Shown piece after piece: positions 32,104-40,939 of a stretch of DNA of 51,314 nucleotides. The stretch spans positions 1 to 51,314 of the forward strand of contig JAHBWU010000020.1 in NCBI GenBank assembly GCA_019636835.1, read 5' to 3'. The stretch is from Nitrospira sp. (GTDB lineage: Bacteria; Nitrospirota; Nitrospiria; Nitrospirales; Nitrospiraceae). Under the pieces are notes generated by a model, which worked only from the letters and a program-made list of their open reading frames with translations, searched no databases and had not been told where the DNA came from. Position numbers and translations under genes: made by a program. Within the stretch, counting starts at the first letter, position 1, and each line of letters starts with the position of its first letter.

Positions 32104-34722
32104 ATGAACACGGAAGACTCCGGTAGAAAACGCCCCTCACGCGAGTCGAATAACAGCGAAAAAGTCCCGGACAAAGGTCGGGTTGCCGAAGAACTGCGGA
32201 AGGGCGAAGAGCGCTTCCGCATGCCGGGTGCGATGGCCGACATCACGACAATCAAGGAGGCCAAGGAGGCCGAAACCGAATTACGGGACCGCGGCAACCA
32301 ACTCAATGTTCTGTACGATCTTGCGAGCACCGTCAACCGTGCGGACTCGCTTCACCTCATCTATGATAGGTCGCTTGATGCCATTCTGGCCACGCTGCGG
32401 GCGGATCGGGCGTCGATTCTCTTATTTGACGAACAGGGCGTGATGCAGTTTCAGGCCTGGAGAGGCTTATCAGAGACCTATCGCCGCGCCGTGACCGGAC
32501 ATTCGCCGTGGAAGCGGGGCGAGACCGGGACGACGCCGATCGTCGTTGAGGATGTGGCGGCTTCGGACATAGACCCGGCACTGAAGACCGTGATTCTTGA
32601 GGAAGGCATCCAGGCCATGGCTTTTGTGCCTCTGACATCATCCGGTCGTATCATCGGCAAGTTCATGGTCTACTTCAAGCGTCCTTGGAAGCCGGACGAG
32701 GAGGACCTTGGAGTGACCCAAGGCATCGCCGATTTGCTGGGAACCGGCATTGAACGCAAGCGGGCCGAGCAAGCGCTGCGCGAGAGCGAACAACGATTGA
32801 GATCGATCTTGGATTACGCGCCGGCGGCGATCTTCATCAAGGACCCTGCAGGACGGTATCTCTTCATGAACGAGCAGTGCGCACGGGTGTTGAGCGTGAA
32901 TCGCGAACAAGCCCTCGGCAACACCGACCAAGACCTCCTTTCGGCCGAACTGGCCGCGCAATTTATCGCCAACGATCAACGAGTGTGGGAATCAGGCAGC
33001 TTGTTGACCGTGGAGGAACAGGTGCCACAAGCGGACGGAGTCCATACCTCGCTGGTCCAAAAGTTCCTATTGCGTGACAATCAGGGCCTGCCCTATGCCT
33101 TGAGCGGGATTGCGCTCGATATCACCCCTCATTTGCAATTGGAATCGGCCATCCAGGCGAGTGAGGCACGGCTGCAGTTGGCCCAATCGGCGGCCAATAT
33201 CGGGGTCTTCGATTGGGATATCGCCGCACAAAAAGGCGTCTGGTCCCCAGAATTGGAACGGATCTGGGGCATACCGGGCGGCGGCTTCGACGGCACGGCC
33301 GAGGCCTGGCGACGTTTCGTCCATCCGGACGATCTGACATCGGTGCACGCGGGTAGCCGACGTTCATTGGAAGATCCCACCACGGCCTCCGAATTCGAAT
33401 ATCGCATCGTGCGGCCGGACGGGGCCGTGCGATGGATCTACGCCAAAGCGAAAACGCTGTGCGATGGGGCGGGTCGGGCTGTCCGCATGGTGGGAGTCAA
33501 TCTCGATATCACGGACCGGAAGGAAGCGCAGTTGCGCCTGGAGCGGTTTGCCGAGGAGCTCGAAGCGCAAGTCGAGGACCGCACGCGGGATCTCGTGCAG
33601 TCGCACGACCGGCTCCGGGCAATGGCGACGGAACTCAACCTGGTCGAGCAACGAGAGCGGAAGCGGCTTGCCACCGAGTTGCACGACCATCTGCAACAGA
33701 TACTCGTGCTGGGTAAACTCACGGTCGGGCAGGGGAAACGAGCGGCGACCGGCATGCCGGCCTGGGAGCAGGTCCTCAAAAAAGTAGACGACATCTTTTC
33801 GGATGCCTTGACCTATACTCGCACCCTCGTCTCCGACCTTAGCCCACCGGTTCTGCGCGATCACGGCCTGGCGGCGGCGCTTCAATGGCTCGGCATCTAC
33901 ATGCACAAGCACAATCTGACCGTCACAGTGACCGTACACCGAGATGAGGACCTCAGGCTTCCCGAAGACCAAGTCATCTTATTGTTCCAATCGGTGCGCG
34001 AGTTACTGATCAACTCGGCTAAACATGCCGGCACCGGCAAAGCGGCTGTGCGAATGGAACAGGACAACGGCAACTTGCGGATCGAAGTCCGCGATGAAGG
34101 CGAGGGCTTCAGTCTTGCCGCGGCGGCAGCCCCGAGTGGTGGGATTTCTTCCAAGTATGGTTTGCTGAGCATTCAAGAACGGATGTGGGCGCTGGGAGGC
34201 TCGTTCGTGATCGAGTCGGCCCCGGGCAAGGGAACCACCGCGACGTTGCTCTTGCCTTTGGCGAGGAACGACGAGGTTGAGGGTAAGGCTGCGGGTCCGA
34301 AGAACGGTCCTCCCTCAACCTTAGCCTCAACATTGCCGCCCCCTGCTTCCAGAATTCGTGTCTTGTTAGTGGATGACCACATCATGGTCCGTCAGGGTTT
34401 GCGCGTGATTCTGGACGCGTATGCGGACATTGAATTGGTAGGTGAAGCGGCCAACGGTGAAGAAGCCCTGCGGCTGGTGGACCAACGGCGCCCCACGGTG
34501 GTGGTGATGGACATTAATATGCCGAAGATGGACGGCATCGAAGCGACAGGGCGGATCAAGCGTCGCTATCCGGAGACGATCGTCGTGGGACTCTCGGTAA
34601 ACGTCGCCAAGGAGAATGAAGAGGCGATGAAGCGGGCAGGGGCCGTCGGACTCATGACGAAGGAATCGGCGGTCGAACAACTCTACGACGCGATTGTGGA
34701 GGCGGTGAAGAAAAGAGCATGA
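32104..34722 (+). CDS. GAF-PAS-PAS-HisKA_3-HATPase-REC hybrid kinase (872 aa)
   Basis: The start is ATG 32104 (MNTEDSGRKRPSRE), with no strong ribosome site; the frame is open from 32077. Near residue 38 GEERFR, the usual PAS opening, runs straight into MPGAMADITTIKEAK, the usual PAS close, so a PAS core appears deleted in frame. A GAF domain follows (about 70-215), then two PAS (about 220-480), H-box ERKRLATELHDHLQQ with His at 527, HATPase (RDEGEGFSL) and a receiver with D803 (VVMDINMPKMDG). The kinase-receiver half is closely similar to the upstream hybrid kinase, so this is a tandem duplication. No HTH is present. Confidence 0.9.
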   Translation: MNTEDSGRKRPSRESNNSEKVPDKGRVAEELRKGEERFRMPGAMADITTIKEAKEAETELRDRGNQLNVLYDLASTVNRADSLHLIYDRSLDAILATLRADRASILLFDEQGVMQFQAWRGLSETYRRAVTGHSPWKRGETGTTPIVVEDVAASDIDPALKTVILEEGIQAMAFVPLTSSGRIIGKFMVYFKRPWKPDEEDLGVTQGIADLLGTGIERKRAEQALRESEQRLRSILDYAPAAIFIKDPAGRYLFMNEQCARVLSVNREQALGNTDQDLLSAELAAQFIANDQRVWESGSLLTVEEQVPQADGVHTSLVQKFLLRDNQGLPYALSGIALDITPHLQLESAIQASEARLQLAQSAANIGVFDWDIAAQKGVWSPELERIWGIPGGGFDGTAEAWRRFVHPDDLTSVHAGSRRSLEDPTTASEFEYRIVRPDGAVRWIYAKAKTLCDGAGRAVRMVGVNLDITDRKEAQLRLERFAEELEAQVEDRTRDLVQSHDRLRAMATELNLVEQRERKRLATELHDHLQQILVLGKLTVGQGKRAATGMPAWEQVLKKVDDIFSDALTYTRTLVSDLSPPVLRDHGLAAALQWLGIYMHKHNLTVTVTVHRDEDLRLPEDQVILLFQSVRELLINSAKHAGTGKAAVRMEQDNGNLRIEVRDEGEGFSLAAAAAPSGGISSKYGLLSIQERMWALGGSFVIESAPGKGTTATLLLPLARNDEVEGKAAGPKNGPPSTLASTLPPPASRIRVLLVDDHIMVRQGLRVILDAYADIELVGEAANGEEALRLVDQRRPTVVVMDINMPKMDGIEATGRIKRRYPETIVVGLSVNVAKENEEAMKRAGAVGLMTKESAVEQLYDAIVEAVKKRA

Positions 34723-34995
34723 GCACATCAGTCAACGGCACGCAATCGGGCTCCTTTTTCCCTCATTCTCAGATGACGCTGTGTAGTCGGTTTCGTGGGC
34801 ATGCATGTCCGGATACAGTGAAGCTCAAACATCTCGCCTAGGTGGTTTCCCAGCTGGACCTGCGACCGTATCAAAGCGATTCTCGTGCGCAGGCAATACG
34901 TGTTCTCCTCATCCTTCCGACCACCGGATGTTTCAAGCTCTGCCATTCGCACACAGGTCGGATATGGGTTCGGAGCGAGGCCGGTATGTTATTCG

Positions 34996-35064
34996 GATGA
35001 AATAACGGAGACCGAGCTGGATGCTCTCGTCACCTACCTCAAGGCACTTCACCGACAGGGGTAA
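34996..35064 (+). pseudogene. C-terminal scrap of a c-type cytochrome in the 34723-35106 gap
   Basis: The frame ends DEITETELDALVTYLKALHR before TAA at 35062-35064. This is the usual last helix of a mono-heme cytochrome c (ITETELDALVTYLKAL). Upstream near 34929 another frame has FKLCHSHTG, resembling a damaged heme site. There is no start codon or intact CxxCH in frame. It looks like the eroded end of a cytochrome c gene. The rest of the gap has no gene. Confidence 0.5.
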
Positions 35065-35106
35065 TCGAGATGCCTTCCCCTATTCTTCTCTATTTCGCGT
35101 CAGGTA

Positions 35107-37152
35107 ATGGACGGATCCTCTGAGCGACAATCCCGTCGGCGCGCGACGGCGATGATCGGTCTTCTGTTCTGGTGTTCCGTCACGAATGTGTCCTATGCCG
35201 ACGGGGATGACGCGGTTGTCGTGAAAGAAGTCGTCGTGGCGGCGACGAGAATTCCAACGGCGCCGTCGCGAATTTCCGCCGCCGCCACCGTCGTGACGCA
35301 GGACGACATCCGCCGCACTCCCTTTCATAGCGGCACGCAGATCGACGACCTCTTGCGCTACGTCCCGACCGTCCAGCCGAGTCTCCTCGGCAGCCGATAC
35401 AACCATCCGACCGCTCAGTTCATCAGCATTCGCGGTCTGGGAACCAGGCGAGCACTCGTGTTGCTGGACGGTGTGCCGCTGAACGACGGCTTCGGTGGAT
35501 GGATCAACTGGGGACTTGTCCCTGACCAAGTCGAGCGGGTGGAAATCATTCCCGGCGGAGGATCGAACCTCTACGGTACTTGGGCGATGGGTGGAATCAT
35601 CAACATCATTTCCCAATCCGGTCGGCCCAAGACCGGCGCGAGTGCCGACATGAGCGGTGGGTCGTTGGGGACCAACATCCAATCGATGCGCGCTCAATAT
35701 GGAAACAACCGAACAGGATTGACACTCGGCTATCGCCGGTTTGATACGACGGGATTTCTCACGGTGCCGTCCTATCAACGAGGTCAGGCGGACGTACCCG
35801 TCGGGTCCGAGCACCATCAGTTCACCGGGCGAGTCTCTCACGAGTTGACTTCTCATACCATCGCCACGATCTCAGGCACCTATTATCGTGAGGACCGTTC
35901 TTTCGGCACCCCACTCAGCCAAGGCTCCCGCACGATCGGCACAGTCTCATTCGGGTTAAAGGGAGATCAGGGTGTCTGGGGAATGTGGGAGGCCAAAACT
36001 TTTGCACAATGGCAAACGTTCAACAACCAGAGCGCGGTCGCCCTGCCCTCACCCTTCGTCCGACTTTCCGATCAATTGGATCGACTGCAGACCATTCCCT
36101 CGAACGATATCGGCGGCACGGCGCAATGGAGCGCGCCGTTTCTGTCGTTCTCCCGCATCGTAGCGGGCGGCGATGTCCGTGCGATTCTCGCCCGATCGGA
36201 AGAAACGCTTGTTCCTTCTCAAACGTCGGGCGTGACGCGGGGCAAACAGGTCGGTATCGGCACGTTCGGCGAATGGATCATCGAGCCCTTCGATGCGTTG
36301 GTGCTCACGGCCGGTGCGCGCTGGGATTGGTGGAAGAACTTCGGCGGATCGCGTACGGCAGGATCAGGACCGACCGGCACGACGCAGGACAATGCCGCAA
36401 ACATCATCAATCCAAAACTCAGCCTGCTGTATCGAATCAATGACCGTGTGCGCGTCGGAGCCTCGGTCTACCAGGCGTTCCGCGCGCCGACGTTGAATGA
36501 ATTGTACCGGGACTTCAGTTCCTCAGGGTTTACGTTTCTGAGCAACGATCGTCTAGAGCCTGAGCGGCTCACCGGGGCAGACATGAAGGTCGAAGTGGCG
36601 CTGTTATCTGACGGCCTGCTCGACTTCCGCGCCTCCGGTCATTACGACGTGATCAAGGATCAAATTCTCTTCGTGACCCAAGGGCCTACCTCGGCCATGC
36701 GGCAGAACGTCGGGAAAGGTCGATCGGTCGGGACGGATATCGAACTGCGGAGTCGTCTGAACGATGAGCTGTTCATGACCCTCGGATACTCGTTCGTGAA
36801 TTCGGTCATTACGAGTTTTCCAGGCAATCCCTCTCGGGAGGGCCTTCGCATCCCCAATGTTTCTCAGCACCAAGTCACCGCCGCTTTTACCATCGGCCGG
36901 CCGGATTTCGCGCAGTTGACGCTTCAGGCGCGATACTTGTCCCGGCAATTTGCCGATGATTTGAATCGCCAGCCGATCGCGGATTTCATCGTCATGGACG
37001 CGATGCTGCGGAAACGGATCGCCTCATGGGCTGAGCTTTCTATCAACGGCGAGAACCTCACCGACCATCAGTACATCGCCACGCAGACGGGCAGCCTCAA
37101 AACTCTCGGCCAGCCGCTGCTTATCCTCGGAGGCCTGCGTATCGATCTCTGA
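35107..37152 (+). CDS. TonB-dependent outer-membrane receptor (681 aa)
   Basis: The signal peptide (IGLLFWCSVTNVSYA) is followed by a TonB-box-like VVVKEVVVAATR. The plug domain runs about residues 45-165 (TVVTQDDIRR, SIRGLGTRRALVLLDGVPLND, VERVEIIPGGGSNLYG, ALGG-like MGGIINIISQ). A 22-strand barrel follows to the end (LSINGENLTDHQYI, GGLRIDL). The substrate cannot be told; family members import iron chelates, cobalamin or other metal complexes. No TonB/ExbBD lies nearby. It lies directly after the cytochrome scrap and is convergent with the TPR-SUMF1 gene, whose stop is 18 bases away. Confidence 0.92.
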   Translation: MDGSSERQSRRRATAMIGLLFWCSVTNVSYADGDDAVVVKEVVVAATRIPTAPSRISAAATVVTQDDIRRTPFHSGTQIDDLLRYVPTVQPSLLGSRYNHPTAQFISIRGLGTRRALVLLDGVPLNDGFGGWINWGLVPDQVERVEIIPGGGSNLYGTWAMGGIINIISQSGRPKTGASADMSGGSLGTNIQSMRAQYGNNRTGLTLGYRRFDTTGFLTVPSYQRGQADVPVGSEHHQFTGRVSHELTSHTIATISGTYYREDRSFGTPLSQGSRTIGTVSFGLKGDQGVWGMWEAKTFAQWQTFNNQSAVALPSPFVRLSDQLDRLQTIPSNDIGGTAQWSAPFLSFSRIVAGGDVRAILARSEETLVPSQTSGVTRGKQVGIGTFGEWIIEPFDALVLTAGARWDWWKNFGGSRTAGSGPTGTTQDNAANIINPKLSLLYRINDRVRVGASVYQAFRAPTLNELYRDFSSSGFTFLSNDRLEPERLTGADMKVEVALLSDGLLDFRASGHYDVIKDQILFVTQGPTSAMRQNVGKGRSVGTDIELRSRLNDELFMTLGYSFVNSVITSFPGNPSREGLRIPNVSQHQVTAAFTIGRPDFAQLTLQARYLSRQFADDLNRQPIADFIVMDAMLRKRIASWAELSINGENLTDHQYIATQTGSLKTLGQPLLILGGLRIDL

Positions 37153-37170
37153 GGCCTATGGTCGGCCCCA

Positions 37171-38409
37171 TTACGGGGTCTTTGCGCAACGGAATCCGTA
37201 GCCGAACTGCCGACCAGACGGTTCGGCATTGTAACGGAACGACGAACGCAGAAACTCCTGAACATAGAGCCAGTTCCCACCCCGCACGACTTTTGACTTA
37301 CCTTTTGTCGGTCCTTGAGGATTCTTCGTTGGGCTCTTCTTGTAATAGTCATGGTCATACCAGTCGTTGACCCATTCCCAGGCATTGCCGGCCAAATCGT
37401 AAATGCCGTAGGGGCTCTTGCCCAGTTCGAACATCCCCACCGGAACCAAGGCCATATGATTCGCCCATTTCTTTTTGCCGAAATTCGCGTGGAGCCTCGT
37501 GGGGGCCTCGTTGCCCCAAGGATAGAGGCGGCCGTCCGTCCCTCGCGCCGCCTTTTCCCACTCCGCCTCGGTGGGCAGGCGCTTGCCGGCCCATTTGCAG
37601 TACGTGGCGGCATCAAACCAACTGACATTGACAACGGGGCGTTTCTGATGTCGGGGTTGGTTCATGATCTCCCACTCCGGCGGCGCCTCCTTGTCCGTCG
37701 CCTCCAGATACTTGGCATACTGCCCCACCGTCTCGTGGTACTTGTCCATGTAGAAGGCGTCGAGGTAGACGCGATGCACCGGCTTTTCGTCGTCTGCCAT
37801 GGTGCTCCCCATGGTGAACTCCCCTGCCGGCACCAGCACCATCGGCATCTCAGTCGGTTTCAGACTATCCATCACGGTGGTCGAACGCCGCCCAGGCAGT
37901 TTCGCTTGTAACTGCTGATAGACAGCCTCTTGTTCATAGGTGAGCCCGAGCTCATTAGCGCCGTCCAGGGCCTCCTCGGCCTTTTTCATCTGGTCGGGTT
38001 GAGCCTGCCCACCGGCCATCAGACCTTTCGCTTCCTCCAGCAACCGCCACGCCGTCACTTCCTCCAGCGAACGCCACACCTCCATTTTGCGCAACCGTAG
38101 TTCCTTCGTCCCCGCTGTCCTGGATTTCGCATCCAGATGCAACGCGGTCTCGTAATGTTCTTCCGCACAGGCCCAAGCTGCCAACCCTCGACAAGCCTCA
38201 GCCAAGTTAAAATGAGCCTGCACATTCGAGGAGTGCTTCATAAGGCCGGCTTCCAACGCTGCGCGCGCTTCCACATACTCCTTGTTCTTCAGTAGAGCCT
38301 CCCCTTTGACAAAGTCCTGCTCGCCGCTGTCGGCTGTCGGTGCCGCCATGGAGACCGCGGTCACTTTCAAGCATATGAGAAAACCCAGCACCCCAAGGGT
38401 CCGCCGCAT
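37171..38409 (-). CDS. TPR plus SUMF1-fold protein, secreted (412 aa)
   Basis: The start at 38409 has GGGAGGAAG about 6 bases before the ATG; the signal peptide is MRRTLGVLGFLICLKVTA (cleavage near SMAAP). Tetratricopeptide-like helices occupy about residues 30-125 (ALLKNKEYVEARAALEAGLM, NVQAHFNLAEACRG), then the SUMF1 fold from about 185: MVLVPAGEFTMGS, DAFYMDKYHETVGQYA, RLPTEAEWEKAARGTDG, LYPWGNE, SPYGIYDLAGNAWEWVNDW, VVRGGNW, GFRCAKTP. The Cys pair of formylglycine-generating enzymes is missing after GGNW. It probably serves as a binding or scaffold protein. Confidence 0.88.
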   Translation of the reverse strand: MRRTLGVLGFLICLKVTAVSMAAPTADSGEQDFVKGEALLKNKEYVEARAALEAGLMKHSSNVQAHFNLAEACRGLAAWACAEEHYETALHLDAKSRTAGTKELRLRKMEVWRSLEEVTAWRLLEEAKGLMAGGQAQPDQMKKAEEALDGANELGLTYEQEAVYQQLQAKLPGRRSTTVMDSLKPTEMPMVLVPAGEFTMGSTMADDEKPVHRVYLDAFYMDKYHETVGQYAKYLEATDKEAPPEWEIMNQPRHQKRPVVNVSWFDAATYCKWAGKRLPTEAEWEKAARGTDGRLYPWGNEAPTRLHANFGKKKWANHMALVPVGMFELGKSPYGIYDLAGNAWEWVNDWYDHDYYKKSPTKNPQGPTKGKSKVVRGGNWLYVQEFLRSSFRYNAEPSGRQFGYGFRCAKTP

Positions 38410-38582
38410 AAGCGCTTCCTCCCAGTTGTGATGGCCTACGACGGTGGGTCTCGTCTGTCGGTAGAGAACCCCGGCCGCCGCCCTGAACACAGCCTTCGCG
38501 ACCGGGAACATAGCATAATGCAGCCTAAGCATAAAGCAGCTTACGCAGCGACTAAAACGGAAAGGGTCATCAGCTCGTCACT

Positions 38583-38621
38583 CTCGACTGCCTTTGGGTC
38601 CATAGTGTGAAGACAGTCGAG
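38583..38621 (-). terminator. Inverted repeat after the PDZ gene
   Basis: CTCGACTG (38583-38590) and CAGTCGAG (38614-38621) pair perfectly just past the 3' end of the minus-strand PDZ gene. The loop is 23 bases and no T-run follows, so this is a weak terminator candidate. Confidence 0.3.
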
Positions 38622-38633
38622 TAGATGAGCGTG

Positions 38634-39101
38634 TTATGGCTGGACTTGTGGTTTGTCTTTGTAGGTCCCGTGCTCCGCCGGCTTCCTCGCCAGGTTGTCG
38701 CCGGCGATTCGTGTGACGGAAATCTCTCGAGGACTTCCCTCACCCTCGCGCTTGACCTGCAACTTCACCGTGCTTCCGGCTTCTCCACGAACCATCTTGA
38801 CCACTTGCTCGTAGCTCTTTCCCGAAACTGTCGTGCCATCGACGCTTATCAACTCATCACCGTGCCGAAGCCCGGCCTTATGAGCCGGCCCTTCACGATG
38901 GACTCTCCCGATGTACAGCGATGCCGGATCTCCGACACGCTCTGCCCCGATATGAAGCGAAACTCCGATTACCCCATCCGGGACCTTCCCTCCCTCTACA
39001 GCTGCAGGGGGCTGAGCCGGTTGATCCGCCGCATGCAGCGGACCACTCATCAGGAAGAGACCTACCGCCATTGCGACTACAACAGTCATTCTGTTCCGCA
39101 T
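38634..39101 (-). CDS. Secreted PDZ-domain protein (155 aa)
   Basis: The ribosome site GGAGG sits 7 bases before ATG 39101 (MRNRMTVVVAMAVGLFLM), which decides against two ATGs just upstream. The signal peptide is cleaved near LHAAD. The PDZ domain covers about residues 45-130: GVIGVSLHI, then YIGRVHREGPAHKAGLRHG, DELISVDGTTVSG, VVKMVRGEAGSTVKLQVKRE. There is no protease domain, so it is a binding module, perhaps for an envelope protein's C-terminus. A CCTAGG motif (39175-39184) lies about 75 bases upstream. Confidence 0.85.
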   Translation of the reverse strand: MRNRMTVVVAMAVGLFLMSGPLHAADQPAQPPAAVEGGKVPDGVIGVSLHIGAERVGDPASLYIGRVHREGPAHKAGLRHGDELISVDGTTVSGKSYEQVVKMVRGEAGSTVKLQVKREGEGSPREISVTRIAGDNLARKPAEHGTYKDKPQVQP

Positions 39102-39174
39102 AAACATGCCTCCAATCACAATCATGGTTATTCATATTCTCTAGTTTTAGGCGGCCTGCTGGGTCTACTAGTAG

Positions 39175-39184
39175 GATTCCTAGG
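39175..39184 (-). promoter_or_regulatory. CCTAGG motif upstream of the PDZ gene; rest of the gap
   Basis: GATTCCTAGG continues into TCCAC, and on the minus strand reads GTGGACCTAGGAAT, matching 13 of 14 bases with GTGGACCTAGGGAT before the gene at 40308. The 39102-39590 gap also holds a near-perfect palindrome GATGCACC-GA-GGTGCATC at 39357-39374. No gene is seen in the gap. Confidence 0.45.
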
Positions 39185-39590
39185 TCCACTATGGCATAAC
39201 CCGAGACAGGGTTTATGCAGGCAATATCGGCTTCTTGCAATGGCTGTATCGATTCAGATCTAACTGTATCTCCACCAATACATCGCCTTCCAGATAAAGT
39301 GAGTGCCGAAGCAGGATAAAGCTAGAAAGTCCCCATAAAAGAGTCGAAGAGCCGATGATGCACCGAGGTGCATCTATTGCATGTGTCGTAAACAGCGAGA
39401 CGATTCTTGAATAGTGGATGAGGATTTTTCGATTAAGTACTTGTAAGTACCTGGTACATTGAAACTAGGTTATCCACTAGCTCATAAAGATTTCTCTTTC
39501 TTCTAGAGTGTAGTCCATGAGCAGGATCGCGCGGGTTCAGACCGCGTGCCGCCTTCATATCCTGGGCTGATAAGCGAACAGGAGTGCCGT

Positions 39591-40049
39591 ATGTCGACAT
39601 GTTCAGTCTCTCATGCTCAGAGTTCCATGGCTGACCAGCCAAAGATGAAATGTATTCGTGTGTTACTGGTGGACGACCACTTCCTCGTTCGGCAAGGGTT
39701 ACGTAAGTATCTTAGCCATCATCTCGACATTGAATTGGTGGGTGAGGCGAAGGATGGAGAAGAGGCGGTGACGCTGACGGATCTGCTGAAGCCGGATGTG
39801 GTTGTGATGGATATTAACATGCCGGGAATGAACGGTATCGAAGCGACAGACTCCATCATACGAAAACATCCCCACTTGCAGGTCATTGGCCTCTCATTTT
39901 ACCTCGGAAATGGGAATCGAGAAGCATTCCTGGAGGCCGGTGCCTGCCTGTTGCTCGAGAAGGGCACGGCGTATCAACATTTGCCTCAAGCGATTTATCA
40001 GGCTGTCGACAAAAGCACTGATACCCCCGATAACTGCCTCCTCACATAG
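39591..40049 (+). CDS. NarL-type single-domain response regulator (152 aa)
   Basis: ATG 39591 (MSTCSVSHAQSSM) follows CAGGAG. The receiver has VLLVDDHFLVRQGLR, phospho-acceptor Asp in VVVMDINMPGMNG, and LEKGT with the conserved Lys. The C-terminal HTH of NarL proteins is missing: the frame ends shortly after the receiver (STDTPDNCLLT). It is closely similar to the terminal receivers of the hybrid kinases at 28026 and 32104, so it could be a phosphate sink or anti-factor for their pathway (inferred). Confidence 0.87.
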   Translation: MSTCSVSHAQSSMADQPKMKCIRVLLVDDHFLVRQGLRKYLSHHLDIELVGEAKDGEEAVTLTDLLKPDVVVMDINMPGMNGIEATDSIIRKHPHLQVIGLSFYLGNGNREAFLEAGACLLLEKGTAYQHLPQAIYQAVDKSTDTPDNCLLT

Positions 40050-40229
40050 CTGGGGCCGACAGTGCGTGCAGATTCTCTTCCAACTCCATGGTCCTCCTCT
40101 ACCCTGACTGCAACTGTGTAGTTTTCTCCCAGTCATGGATGTGGCTGTTGCACTCGTTCCTGTGGCCATGACGCCGGCATTCTTGCGGGCAATCGATTTG
40201 TCTGAACCGATCTGAGAATGTCCTGTGGA

Positions 40230-40239
40230 CCTAGGGATG
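40230..40239 (+). promoter_or_regulatory. CCTAGG motif upstream of the 76-aa protein
   Basis: CCTAGGGATG, within GTGGACCTAGGGAT, repeats the motif upstream of the PDZ gene nearly exactly. It lies 70 bases before ATG 40308, a spacing similar to the PDZ gene's 75 bases. Confidence 0.45.
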
Positions 40240-40307
40240 ACCCGAGGTACATACGGAATCCTATCTCTATAGAGTGCAACCTAAGACCAACAAGAAAGGA
40301 GGAAGTT

Positions 40308-40538
40308 ATGATGGCAGCCCACATTGATCAAGTCAGAGAGAGGCTGGAGCAACGGGATACGGCTTGTCCATTGGAAGAAATCATGGAACTTTGCCCGGAG
40401 TTGACCTGGAATCAGGTGTTTCTCGCCATCGATCATTTGAGCAGGACGGGGCAAGTCCGGGTGACGATGGATGTGGACAGGACCTATACGGTGCAGGTCT
40501 ATCGTCCGGTTGCTGCAGTGGCGTCGGCCGCGGCATAA
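40308..40538 (+). CDS. Small winged-helix-like protein (76 aa)
   Basis: The strong ribosome site AAAGGAGGAAGTT precedes ATG 40308 and overrides an in-frame ATG at 40218. The protein (MMAAHIDQVRERLEQRD, then CPLEEIMELCPELTWNQVFL, AIDHLSRTGQVRVTMD, TYTVQVYRP) has helices followed by a beta wing, the shape of a small winged-helix DNA-binding domain. Similar short proteins occur in Nitrospira near stress regulators (from memory). It is followed by a 61-residue Cys protein. Confidence 0.75.
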   Translation: MMAAHIDQVRERLEQRDTACPLEEIMELCPELTWNQVFLAIDHLSRTGQVRVTMDVDRTYTVQVYRPVAAVASAAA

Positions 40539-40630
40539 CGACAGCATCGATTGAACCATCCTACGGGCCGAAGATCTCGAGGGAGAACTTTTGAGAGAGC
40601 CCGGACCATCACCACGCAAGGCATGTGGAA

Positions 40631-40816
40631 ATGTCCATGGACGCACAGGTCATCCGGAATACGGAAGCGGAAGCCGACATCGGATTCGAAGAAACGTCTT
40701 GCGCTCATCAGCGCCTCATCGATGATATTTTGACCAAGAGCGGTAAACGAACCGGGAAGGTTCGCTGTCTTGAATGCCGGGCGATCTTTGACGATCCCTA
40801 CAAGGGCCTCAAGTAG
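40631..40816 (+). CDS. Small CxxC protein (61 aa), unknown
   Basis: ATG 40631 (MSMDAQVIRNTEAEADIGFE) follows AAGG by about 10 bases; a GTG at 40625 is in frame. A single CxxC (KVRCLECRAIFDDP) near the C-terminus resembles half of a zinc ribbon. The N-terminus is acidic. It lies 92 bases after the winged-helix-like gene and is possibly cotranscribed. No family recognised. Confidence 0.5.
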   Translation: MSMDAQVIRNTEAEADIGFEETSCAHQRLIDDILTKSGKRTGKVRCLECRAIFDDPYKGLK

Positions 40817-40939
40817 CGAACCGGTCATCCGCAGGGAACAGCTTCCGACCCATATGTTCGTGCAAGGTGTGGGAGTGTTTTTTCCGTCCAAGTCTCCCCT
40901 GTGCGTGAGCCATCACAGTCGGAGTCGTGTCGGGCTGGT

